A stretch of 64,000 bases of DNA. Source: Burkholderiales bacterium JOSHI_001 (GTDB lineage Bacteria > Pseudomonadota > Gammaproteobacteria > Burkholderiales > Burkholderiaceae_C). The stretch's first letter is position 1. Every line of letters begins with the position of its first letter. The DNA is taken from contig CM001438.1 of assembly GCA_000244995.1 (NCBI GenBank), positions 2,318,090 to 2,382,089 of the forward strand. Reading direction: 5' to 3'. A program made the translations under genes and the position numbers. Positions 37,746 to 46,108 of this stretch are shown here, in pieces. The notes below the pieces were generated by a model. It made no database searches. It had not been told where the DNA came from and saw only the letters and a program-made list of their open reading frames with translations.

Positions 37746-38471
37746 TCAGTCTATCCGGCCGTCGAGCTTGATGTCCTTTGAATCGGTTGCCGACTGGGCT
37801 GGATAGAGTTGGCTCAGGATTTCTGACACCAGTTCCAAGGTGCCGAGGACCTGACGCGTCAACATCGGACTTCCGTGGGCGAGTTGGTTGCGAAGGCTCG
37901 GCAAGCTGTCGCTCAAGATGGCCACCAGATCCCATTGCTGATCCTGTGGCGAAACCTCCACCGGCGCTTCGTCGTCGATCTCCACGTACTCCAAGTCCTG
38001 ATCAATCATGGTCTGGATTGCTTCGAGTGATCGCCTCTCGCGTGCTCGGTGCGCAGCGGTTTCGTGCCAGCGCCGGAAGCCGTCGTTGCGAACCAGCCCT
38101 TGGTCGATGGCGTAGCGCAGCATGCCTGCCAGCATTGGTTTTCTCTGTCCTGTCCTCTGATATGGCTTGGGTAGCTGCGCGGGCAGTCGCTCGCGGAGGC
38201 CGAACTCCAGCGTTGTCAGCGCTTGGGTGGCGGCGACCATGTAGAACCGATAGACGTGCCAGGCGTAGAGGTACAGATTTCTGGCGGTCTCGTACTGGAT
38301 GGCAATCGGCTCAGGGACGGCAGGGCTAAGCTGCACTCTTGCGATGTCGGCATGATGCGCAGCCAGGGATAACGCTGCCTGGCCGGCGAACATGCCGGTT
38401 CGAGGATCAGGCGCCATTGCAGTTGCAGGTTCACGCAGGGCCTCGGCCGGATTGAGGTGCTGCCCATTCAT
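37746..38471 (-). CDS. HEPN-like protein coupled to mcrC
   Basis: 241 mostly helical residues. Near the C-terminus LPSLRNQLAHGSPML carries R-x4-H, the catalytic signature of HEPN RNases (about residue 205), and an earlier helix ARNLYLYAWHVYRFYMVAATQALTTLEFGLRERL looks like the first HEPN helix pair. HEPN domains act as metal-independent RNases in toxins, Abi systems and anticodon nucleases. The start overlaps the mcrC stop by 4 bases (ATGA). This suggests production in step with McrBC. The family assignment rests on motif and helix pattern only. Confidence 0.62.
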   Translation of the reverse strand: MNGQHLNPAEALREPATAMAPDPRTGMFAGQAALSLAAHHADIARVQLSPAVPEPIAIQYETARNLYLYAWHVYRFYMVAATQALTTLEFGLRERLPAQLPKPYQRTGQRKPMLAGMLRYAIDQGLVRNDGFRRWHETAAHRARERRSLEAIQTMIDQDLEYVEIDDEAPVEVSPQDQQWDLVAILSDSLPSLRNQLAHGSPMLTRQVLGTLELVSEILSQLYPAQSATDSKDIKLDGRID

Positions 38472-39796
38472 GCGGCCTCCGCTTCCACGAAGTGCGCGGT
38501 TTGCTGGTCGTGCTCAGACGCCGTAGGTGACCATAGGGGCACCAGCTTCACTTTGATCGTGATGCTGCCGACCAGGCCTGCGACCTGTAGCTTGAACACC
38601 GGAGGTCGCACTGAGTTCTCGGTGCCGGACGGTTGCGGGTATGCCAGTTCAAGCGACGTGCACCCGTAGCGCGCGGCGTAGGCCAGCAGTTGGTACACAT
38701 CAGATTCATCCACGCCGAAATCCGAAGCGTGAGGGTCCAACCGTTTCCACTTCGCATCGACTACACGGTCTATGCCGGCGGCAGCGCCGTCGAGGCCGAC
38801 GTGCCAGACCGTGATGTCTGGCTTCAACAGGAACGCATCGGCCTGGTCGTGAGTTGCCAGGTGCAGGGGCGGCCCCTGGGTATGCACGATGCGGTCGATC
38901 CCCGCACTGGCTTCCTCCAGCCTGGCAGCGTGGGCCTCGAAGAGCTTGTTCATGTCGAACAGCAACCCTGGCGCCTGCGATGCCCCGGCGCTCAATGCCG
39001 GGCTGGCCATGGCCAGCAGCCACTCGCACCAAGTCAGCAAGGGGCCATAGCGGTGTGTCGTGCGGTCGCGCGGTAAGCGTGCCACATCGGCCGCCGACAT
39101 TCTGAATGCCGAAATGCTGGCGTACCGGGCATGGGTCTCGAACCACATGCGCTGGGTGCTGGCTCTGCTGACCCACGTGCGGCACGCTTCCAGCGTGGCA
39201 CGGACGGCCCGGTTGTAGGCGTTGTCGGCAGTGAACTCGTCGTATTCGCAGTGCAGAAGGTGCGGTCGAGCGAGGTTGCACCGGACGTGTCCGTGGGCCT
39301 GGAAGCGCCCCTTGATGACGGGAAGGTCGTCCGCATGGGTCACATAGCGGCTCAGCAGCCCGTGCCTGGCTTGGTCGCGCGCGCAATGCAAGAAGGTCTC
39401 GATGAAGATGTCCAGCAGAGGCGTGTGCACGGCCTGCTGCGGTACCAAGCCGATCTTGGTGATGGCGACCTGCCGGGCACTGTGCAGCATAGCCAGTAGG
39501 GCACCGCGCGAGCGCTCCAGTTCATCGGGCGTTCGAGCATCCGCCATGCCGACTTTGGGCAGCACCTCAACCACGCACGTCGGCAAGCGAACGATGCCGC
39601 AGTGTTGCGCGAGCTTGATGCCGCCCGACAGCCGTTGGCAAAAACCCCTACGCAGGTCGTTCAGTCGGAGAAGCGCCTGCGCTTCGGGTTCCGAAAGCCA
39701 CGGGTCAGCGTCCGCCACCATGCCCGGCGCATGGTCTCCATCGATGATGGGGATGACTTCATGCTCAAGTACGGTGACGGTGCGCAGGCCGCCCAT
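38468..39796 (-). CDS. mcrC: McrC-like nuclease subunit of McrBC restriction
   Basis: 442 residues. The N-terminal half is typical of McrC (GIVRLPTCVVEVLPKVG, LLDIFIETFLHCARDQARHGL, YVTHADDLPVIKGRFQ) and the C-terminal half holds a PD-(D/E)xK nuclease: Asp in LLKPDITVWH and DAKWK in RVVDAKWKRLD. With McrB it would form a GTP-driven complex cutting modified DNA. ATG 39796 gives the family-like MGGLRTVTVLEHEV, 4 bases after the mcrB stop. Its stop overlaps the HEPN-like gene. Confidence 0.9.
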   Translation of the reverse strand: MGGLRTVTVLEHEVIPIIDGDHAPGMVADADPWLSEPEAQALLRLNDLRRGFCQRLSGGIKLAQHCGIVRLPTCVVEVLPKVGMADARTPDELERSRGALLAMLHSARQVAITKIGLVPQQAVHTPLLDIFIETFLHCARDQARHGLLSRYVTHADDLPVIKGRFQAHGHVRCNLARPHLLHCEYDEFTADNAYNRAVRATLEACRTWVSRASTQRMWFETHARYASISAFRMSAADVARLPRDRTTHRYGPLLTWCEWLLAMASPALSAGASQAPGLLFDMNKLFEAHAARLEEASAGIDRIVHTQGPPLHLATHDQADAFLLKPDITVWHVGLDGAAAGIDRVVDAKWKRLDPHASDFGVDESDVYQLLAYAARYGCTSLELAYPQPSGTENSVRPPVFKLQVAGLVGSITIKVKLVPLWSPTASEHDQQTAHFVEAEAA

Positions 39797-39800
39797 CGAA

Positions 39801-41735
39801 TCACCCGGCGTTCTGCATAGTGCCGGCACCTTCTGCTGGGGTATCGGCGGCGGAATCTGGGGGCGGCGCAACGATCGGCACTGCGCCGTACAGGCCCAGG
39901 ATGTGGGCCTCGCTCCAGGTGCTGGGCTCTCCCACCGAGAAGGTCGGCCGTGCCTCGGTCCCTACCGACTGTTTTGCACCAGGAAACAGCTCTGATGGCG
40001 AGAGCGATCGGGACTTGAAGAACACGCTGTCCTTGCCGTTGCCAGTCAAGACGAGGCGCACCTTTTCCATGTCCTCGAAGAAGTATTCCTGGAGCAAAGG
40101 GATCACGCGCTGCGCCAGCACCTGTTGCAACTCGGCCAGCGACGAGATGCCCATGAAAACGGCATGGCCGATGGCGTGGTCGCGATCCAGCAGGTACTCA
40201 AGCCGGTCGTTCATGCGCTGGAGCAACGCGGGTAGGTCGATGGCCCCCACCATCGCCGGCTCGATGTGCTTTGGCTCGGGTGGGCATTCCTGGAAGCGGA
40301 ATCGCCGCCGAAGAGCGATGTCCATCATCGCAATGGATCGGTCGGCCGTATTCATCGTGGCCACCAGGTTCAGGTTGTCGGGCACGCCGAAGCGTGCCGA
40401 CAGGCCTGGCAGCGTGACCCAGGCGCCTGCGTCGTTGGCTTTGCTGCCGGCAATCACGCGCTTGCTGGGCTCGATCAGCGTAATCAGCTCGCCAAAGACC
40501 TTGGCCACGTTGGCACGATTGATCTCATCGATGAACAGGGTGAATTGCTGCGTCGGGTTGGCATGTGCTTTTTCACAAAGCGTCAGGAACGGACCCTTCT
40601 GAAAGATAACCGCCACGCCCGAGCCTTCCTTGGCGGCAACCGGCCGCAAGCCGCCAATGAAGTCCTCGTAGGCGTAGCTGGGATGGAACGCCACGAACTC
40701 GAAGTCCTCGCCCTTGTCGAAGGCAGCCTTCATGCGGGCCTGCATTTCATAGGTCTTGCCGGTACCGGGTGGGCCGTACAGGATCAGGTTGTCGGCTAGG
40801 CGCAGCGTCGGCTTGGCGTTGGTTGCGGCTTCAACGTCGTACTCCGGGTCTGGCTCGTGCGCAGACAGCGGGGCAGCATTGGTTGTCTCGCCGTCGCCAC
40901 CGTCAGCCTTGTCCGTGACCTTGCCTGGGTGGACGCCCTGTTGCTTGATGAGCGTGCCGACTGGCAACTCGTAGTAGTCCACCGAACCCGGGTGCTGCAC
41001 CTCCAGGCGCTTGCGCAGGTCTAACAGGACGGTGTCCATGGCCGGGCGACTTTCGCCCAGCGCTGGAGTCCAAATCTTGTGCGCCCGCGCCACTTGGTAC
41101 TTGTTGCCCTGGCTGAAGATGCGTTCAAAGGCATCGGGGAACAGCACATGGCACAGCGTGTGATACAGCTGCCGACCTTTGCCCGAGGGGATACTGTCGA
41201 GCCACAGCGCGAAGGCCTGAGCGTCTTTAAACAAGGCCTCGCGCTCGCTGCGAGGCTTGGCCACGAAGGCGGCGAAAGCCTCCACGGCGAACACGATTTC
41301 CATCCACAGGTAGTTGTTGTAACCAGGGCCGGCACTGCCCAGACCCGACAATACCGGCGTCGCCAAGTACGGCGAATTTGAAGGGAACGGTGCAGCCGGC
41401 TTCATGTTCCAGATGCGTTCCAGCGTCTTCGCCTTCGTCGGCGCGCGCAGGTTGGTGGGGCCAAGCTGCACGATCCAGAACACCTCAGTCATCAGCGCCA
41501 CGTCCAGCGCCTTGCAGGTGGCCAACTGGCTGGCCAGCTTGTCGTAGAAGCCACCGTCGCCCACATCGGGCTGCTTGACGTAGTTGTCGATCAGGGCCTG
41601 GAAATGCTCGCTCGTCCACAGGGTCTGGCCGTCCAGGAACAGCGACTCTTGGTCCAGCAAGCAGCGCTGCTTGAACTTGTCGGCCGCGTCGAAGACCTGG
41701 GCGGCGTTGGGGAAGTGTGGGTTAAATCTGCTCAT
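39801..41735 (-). CDS. mcrB: McrB-like AAA+ GTPase of McrBC restriction
   Basis: 644 residues. The C-terminal AAA+ domain has Walker A GPPGTGKTYEM (about residue 320), FHPSYAYEDFIGGLRP, Walker B FTLFIDEINRANVAKVFGEL and the McrB signature MNTADRSIAMMD. The N-terminal 290 residues are the target-recognition region and do not look like the classic McrB DNA-binding domain, so the recognised modification is unknown. A short Pro-rich C-terminal tail is present. It lies between two HEPN-like genes, 64 bases from the upstream one. Confidence 0.92.
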   Translation of the reverse strand: MSRFNPHFPNAAQVFDAADKFKQRCLLDQESLFLDGQTLWTSEHFQALIDNYVKQPDVGDGGFYDKLASQLATCKALDVALMTEVFWIVQLGPTNLRAPTKAKTLERIWNMKPAAPFPSNSPYLATPVLSGLGSAGPGYNNYLWMEIVFAVEAFAAFVAKPRSEREALFKDAQAFALWLDSIPSGKGRQLYHTLCHVLFPDAFERIFSQGNKYQVARAHKIWTPALGESRPAMDTVLLDLRKRLEVQHPGSVDYYELPVGTLIKQQGVHPGKVTDKADGGDGETTNAAPLSAHEPDPEYDVEAATNAKPTLRLADNLILYGPPGTGKTYEMQARMKAAFDKGEDFEFVAFHPSYAYEDFIGGLRPVAAKEGSGVAVIFQKGPFLTLCEKAHANPTQQFTLFIDEINRANVAKVFGELITLIEPSKRVIAGSKANDAGAWVTLPGLSARFGVPDNLNLVATMNTADRSIAMMDIALRRRFRFQECPPEPKHIEPAMVGAIDLPALLQRMNDRLEYLLDRDHAIGHAVFMGISSLAELQQVLAQRVIPLLQEYFFEDMEKVRLVLTGNGKDSVFFKSRSLSPSELFPGAKQSVGTEARPTFSVGEPSTWSEAHILGLYGAVPIVAPPPDSAADTPAEGAGTMQNAG

Positions 41736-41799
41736 GACGGTTTCGCGCGCGAAAGTTCAGGTGGTTGACGAAGCTTCGCTGAAAAATCTGGCCAAACAA

Positions 41800-42972
41800 T
41801 CATCTGCGGGTGACTTTGATCTCCCCGACCACGTCTGCGTCCGTGATGTGAGGGATCTGGGGCTCAACTGGCGATCTGCTGCTGAGCAATCTGGCGAGCC
41901 TTGTCAGGTGGTCAAGGCTGATGTAGGCGTAGATCAGGCCGTCCATGCTAGGTGCCTCGCCTCGATTGGCCTTGACGAAGAAGGTCATCTCCTCCTTGGG
42001 CCTGAACAAATGCTCGCCAGCGGCGCGCGCCTTCGATATCGCCAACGGGTCGTTCGGAAGCGGCAGCGAAATCGCAGGCAGGGACTCGGTCCCCTTGATC
42101 TGCATCTCGGTCGAGAGGGCCATCAACGAGGCGTCGGCACGCGCAAGCGGCACGCAATGAACAACGAGATCGCGATACGCACCCAGCACATGCAACCACC
42201 CGCCGGCAGCTGTGGCCTTCTGCAGTTCAGCCGTAACTGGGTCTGCCGAGTTCAGCTTGTCCAGCACGCGCTTCTTGAGGCCGGACATGCTGGTGATCAC
42301 GTTTGCGCCGGCCAAGGTGCGATCCGGACAGGCATACATGGCGTAAAACTCAGCGAGGTAGTCGCGCAGCACGCAGGCATCTATCAAGAACGTCTGCAGG
42401 GCAAGATACCCAAGCCAAGTGAAGGCGTCTTCGAAGCGCTGGCCTACTCGAAAGCTGCCGCCTTCTGTTCTCGACCGGAGTTGATCGCGATAGGCATCCG
42501 ACACTTGTCGCAGTCGCCACGCCGCAACCCGGAGCTGATGTGAAATTCGTCGTGCGATATCCCAGAGCCCGGAGTCCTCAATCTTGGCTCCAGCGTGGGC
42601 GACTTGCGCCCACTTGTCGATTTCATCCTGGCATGGCCATGCGGTGTCCGCCCAAGGATGGAACGACCGCCAATTGGCAGGTGCCGCCATCTGCAAGTCG
42701 CGTGGGCTCGACAGGAAGTCGACTCCGATCGGCGCCAACTCAAGCGCCTTGAGATCGGCATACAACGACGAATAGGTCCGGATAGTTGAGCGAATCCCCT
42801 TGCCACTTGGGAGAAGCGGCTCGAATTCCAACTTTGGATCGAGTCCATTGAAGGCCCGACAGCCGCCGGGAAAATGCACGGTTCGAGCTGCCAGCCAACC
42901 GGGGGCGATCCCAACGGTGTCGCGAACGCCGTCAGGCTCTAGTCTTGGGTGACCTGATTCGCCTTGGCTCAT
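41800..42972 (-). CDS. HEPN-like protein coupled to hsdS
   Basis: 390 residues. The central helices ALQTFLIDACVLRDYLAEFYAMYA and, further on, HVLGAYRDLVVHCVPLARAD carry R-x4-H (RDLVVH, about residue 272), the HEPN signature. The N-terminal 130 residues and the C-terminal 100 residues are unassigned. The start overlaps hsdS by 4 bases. In the known Prr system an anticodon nuclease with a HEPN domain is embedded in a type I hsd locus and guarded by it, so a similar guard role is a reasonable hypothesis. No NTPase domain is seen here, unlike PrrC. Confidence 0.58.
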   Translation of the reverse strand: MSQGESGHPRLEPDGVRDTVGIAPGWLAARTVHFPGGCRAFNGLDPKLEFEPLLPSGKGIRSTIRTYSSLYADLKALELAPIGVDFLSSPRDLQMAAPANWRSFHPWADTAWPCQDEIDKWAQVAHAGAKIEDSGLWDIARRISHQLRVAAWRLRQVSDAYRDQLRSRTEGGSFRVGQRFEDAFTWLGYLALQTFLIDACVLRDYLAEFYAMYACPDRTLAGANVITSMSGLKKRVLDKLNSADPVTAELQKATAAGGWLHVLGAYRDLVVHCVPLARADASLMALSTEMQIKGTESLPAISLPLPNDPLAISKARAAGEHLFRPKEEMTFFVKANRGEAPSMDGLIYAYISLDHLTRLARLLSSRSPVEPQIPHITDADVVGEIKVTRR

Positions 42973-44249
42973 ACGGTGGCGCGTGGTGTGCCCGTGCTCG
43001 ATCTGCCACCATCTGGCTTCGTCTGCGGCGAGTCAGCGAAGACTCTTTCTAGGGTGGCAGGTAGCAAGGCAGCGTTCGCTTCGCGAATGGCGCTGTGCTT
43101 TGCCTTCAGGGGGGCTATGCGCTTGAGGATCTCAACGATACGAAGCTGATCGTCGAACTGCGGCAGCGTCATCTCAATGGTCAGAAACTGATCTGGTCGT
43201 GTGCGCTCTCTTCGGGCGCCGACGCCTCGGGTGGCGTCTTGTAGCTGCTGCCAGAACCATGCGGTTCGGACGATCTCGCCAATGTATTCGCTGCTGGCCT
43301 GGCCTGGCTTGCAGCGAAATGTGCGGTACTCGGGCGAGACGAACCAGTCAGCCAGTTCGGCTGGGCACCGTGCGATGGCACCCTCCCAGCCTTTGACTTG
43401 GCTGAGCACGATGGCGTCTTCGTAGAGGCGATGAAAGACCCTGTAGGTGGTTTCAACGCCGCTTATCGCTCCTTTGGAGAACAGGCCGCCGCCGAAGCCG
43501 CGAACGCCAACTTGGGGATAAGTTCCGGCCGGCTTGATCGGTTCGTCAACTTCATGCAGCTCGATTGCGTCGCCGAGACGAACGACACGACCGGCAGCGA
43601 ACTTGTGGTGCAGGCTCAAGACGAGCGCCGCCGATGCCTTGTCGGCCTCATCCATATGGAGTTCAAGCTGCTGGGTCTTCTCTGCCACCAGTTCGAGGTG
43701 CTGGACGATGCGATCTTGAACGGCCAGCTGTGGCACCGGTACGGTCATCCTTCCAAGCGCTGTCGCCGTTAGGGTACGGTTTCTGGCCACGGTGCCGGTA
43801 GAGGCACCGACGAGCTTGGTCATGCCCTCTGGCGTCTTGAAGTAGTGCGCCAGGAACGCCGGGTTCACGCGGGTCTCGTCGCAGGCGCAGGTCAACATGC
43901 GATGGTTGCCGACGCACCCGTCGTCGTCCAAGCCCGCCAGCGCCACTGCGCCTTCCCAGGCCATGATGTTGCTGAACACCAGGTCGTTCTCGCGGACAAG
44001 ATAAAGCTCCTGCCAGGTGAACTCGGCGCCCTGCACCGTTCGGCGGTGGAAGGTGCCCTTGTTGAAGCTGCGCACACCCAGTTCGGTGTAAGTGGCGTCC
44101 GGCTCGGGTGCGATCACCCGGCGAACGAGCGGGGCTACGTCAGCCAGCGGCAGATAGGGTGTGGGGCTACCCTCGCCGAGTTGGACTTTGGTGGGCGTCC
44201 CACCGTATTTGAAGTCTGCATCAGCAAGGCAGGTGACGAGTTCGCTCAC
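42969..44249 (-). CDS. hsdS: Type I restriction specificity subunit HsdS
   Basis: 426 residues with two target-recognition domains separated by a conserved helix: first TRD about 15-190 (TATALGRMTVPVPQLAVQDRIVQHLELVAEKTQQLELHMDEADKAS), second about 220-400 (LTIEMTLPQFDDQLRIVEILKRIAPLKAKHSAIREANAALLP). It directs DNA specificity of the methylase and nuclease. Overlaps hsdM before and the HEPN-like gene after by 4 bases each. Confidence 0.9.
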   Translation of the reverse strand: MSELVTCLADADFKYGGTPTKVQLGEGSPTPYLPLADVAPLVRRVIAPEPDATYTELGVRSFNKGTFHRRTVQGAEFTWQELYLVRENDLVFSNIMAWEGAVALAGLDDDGCVGNHRMLTCACDETRVNPAFLAHYFKTPEGMTKLVGASTGTVARNRTLTATALGRMTVPVPQLAVQDRIVQHLELVAEKTQQLELHMDEADKASAALVLSLHHKFAAGRVVRLGDAIELHEVDEPIKPAGTYPQVGVRGFGGGLFSKGAISGVETTYRVFHRLYEDAIVLSQVKGWEGAIARCPAELADWFVSPEYRTFRCKPGQASSEYIGEIVRTAWFWQQLQDATRGVGARRERTRPDQFLTIEMTLPQFDDQLRIVEILKRIAPLKAKHSAIREANAALLPATLERVFADSPQTKPDGGRSSTGTPRATV

Positions 44250-46084
44250 GTCGGCACCTCGTTCACCAGCGCCTCGATCTCCCCCAACAGGCGCATCACC
44301 TCGGCTTCGTGACCGCGCATGGCGGCAATCAAGTCCTTCGGGTCGGCGTGCGCTAGGCCGGCCTTGGCGTGGGGGTTCTTCAGATCCAGGTTGTAGATGG
44401 GCCAGTAGAGGGCGTCGCCCTCAGCCTGGGCCGCCTTGGCGGCCTGCTCGTGGGCTTGTTGTTCGGCCCTGGCCGTGCGCAGGCGGTCTTGCAGCTTGGC
44501 CTTCTGACTGGAGCTCGCTACGGCCGCGATTTCCTGTTCCAGTGTGCGCAGGGGTTTGGCCAGTGCCAAGGCTGCGGATCGCTCGGCCTCAGCCCGCTGC
44601 CAATACGGCGTGGCGGCTTGTACCGCCGCCGCACGCCTGGCTGCAAAGTCAATCTTCCAGGCTTGCGGGCCTTCTTCGCGGGAGTTCCACCAGGCTTGGG
44701 CAGCGGCAAATTCCTCGAACTGCAGCGGCGCCGTCTTGCTGTACTTCTTGCGGCCTTCCGGCAAAGGCAGTTCGTAGTACCAGATGGTGTCAGTGGGGCC
44801 GCCACGCTCGAAGAACAGCAGGTTGGCCGGGATGTCGGTGTACGGCGCGAACACGCCCTGCGGCAGCTTAACGATGGTGTGCAGGCGAAATTCCTTCAGC
44901 ATCTCCTGCTTGATGACGGCGCTGATGCCGTCGCCGAACAGCGTGCCGTTGGGCACCACCACGGCCGCGCGGCCGCCACGGGCTGCCGCCTTACTGCCGG
45001 CGACGGGGGCGCCCGCCACGCGCAGCTTGCGCATGATGTATTGCAGGAACAGCAGCGCCGTTTCGGCGGTCTGCATGTTGGGCGGGAAGTTCGCCTTGAT
45101 GCCGACCTCTTCCTCGCCACCGAAGGGCGGATTGGTCAGGATCACGTCCACGCGCTCGCTGTGGCCGATCTCGTTGATGCGGCGCTCCAGCGTGTTGCCA
45201 TAGGCGATGTCTGGCGCCTCCAGCCCGTGCAGCAGCAGGTTCATCTGCGCCAGCATGTAGGGGAGAGGCTTGGCTTCCTGGCCGAACAGCGTGCTGCGTT
45301 GCAGGGTGCGCCGCTGGTCGGGGTTCTTCACCTGGGTCGCCAGGTGGTCGTAGGCCTCCACCAGGAAGCCACCCGTGCCGCAGGCCGGATCCAGCACCGT
45401 CTCGCCCAGTCGCGGGTCGCTCGCCTGCACCATGAAGCGCACCACGGGGCGTGGCGTGTAGAACTCGCCGGAGTCGCCCGCCGCGTCACGCATCTCGCGC
45501 AGCATCGATTCGTACAGGTGCGAGAGTGTGTGCATCTCTTCGCTTGCACTGAAGTGGATGCCGTTGATCTTGTTGAGAATGTCGCGCAGCAGGTAACCGC
45601 TGACCATTCGGTTCTGCACGCCCTTAAAGACGTTGGCGATGACCTCGCGTTGGCTACCCTTGGCGCCACGGCTGGCCAAGCCCCGAAGGTATGCAAACAG
45701 GCCAGGTCCTGCGCTGCCATCGGCCCGGCGGGTTTGCTCCTGCCCGATGAAGGCCAGCAGTTCGTCGCCGCTGATGCCGTCCTCACGGGCGGCCCAGTCG
45801 CGCCAGCGGTAGGGAGCCTCGATGATGGGCTCGTACCGCTTGCCGTCCAACTCGGCTTCCTGTGCATGGACGATCTCTAGGTCGTCCAGGAACTTCAAGA
45901 ACATCACCCACGTCAGCAGCGGCAGCCGGTCGGCGTCGCCGTTGAGGCCCTTGTCCTTGCGCAGGATCTTGCGCGCGGTGCCGATCAGGGCGGACAGGTT
46001 CTCGCGTGTGGTCAGGGGCGCTTTAGCCTTGCGTGGTGCGGGGGAGTTCTTCGCTGCGGGTGTGGCGGTGCTGGCTTTGGCCAT
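44246..46084 (-). CDS. hsdM: Type I restriction N6-adenine methyltransferase HsdM
   Basis: 612 residues. The N-terminal HsdM helical domain (LSALIGTARKILRKDKGLNGDADRLPLLTWVMFLKFLDD) precedes the catalytic domain with SAM motif DPACGTGGFLVEAYDHLA and catalytic NPPFGGEEE. The C-terminal 150 residues are Ala/Glu/Arg-rich coiled-coil. It methylates adenine in the site chosen by HsdS. It follows hsdR by 24 bases, so the three subunits are one transcript. Confidence 0.94.
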   Translation of the reverse strand: MAKASTATPAAKNSPAPRKAKAPLTTRENLSALIGTARKILRKDKGLNGDADRLPLLTWVMFLKFLDDLEIVHAQEAELDGKRYEPIIEAPYRWRDWAAREDGISGDELLAFIGQEQTRRADGSAGPGLFAYLRGLASRGAKGSQREVIANVFKGVQNRMVSGYLLRDILNKINGIHFSASEEMHTLSHLYESMLREMRDAAGDSGEFYTPRPVVRFMVQASDPRLGETVLDPACGTGGFLVEAYDHLATQVKNPDQRRTLQRSTLFGQEAKPLPYMLAQMNLLLHGLEAPDIAYGNTLERRINEIGHSERVDVILTNPPFGGEEEVGIKANFPPNMQTAETALLFLQYIMRKLRVAGAPVAGSKAAARGGRAAVVVPNGTLFGDGISAVIKQEMLKEFRLHTIVKLPQGVFAPYTDIPANLLFFERGGPTDTIWYYELPLPEGRKKYSKTAPLQFEEFAAAQAWWNSREEGPQAWKIDFAARRAAAVQAATPYWQRAEAERSAALALAKPLRTLEQEIAAVASSSQKAKLQDRLRTARAEQQAHEQAAKAAQAEGDALYWPIYNLDLKNPHAKAGLAHADPKDLIAAMRGHEAEVMRLLGEIEALVNEVPT

Positions 46085-46108
46085 GGAATCGTGATCTCGT
46101 TCTTGCTG

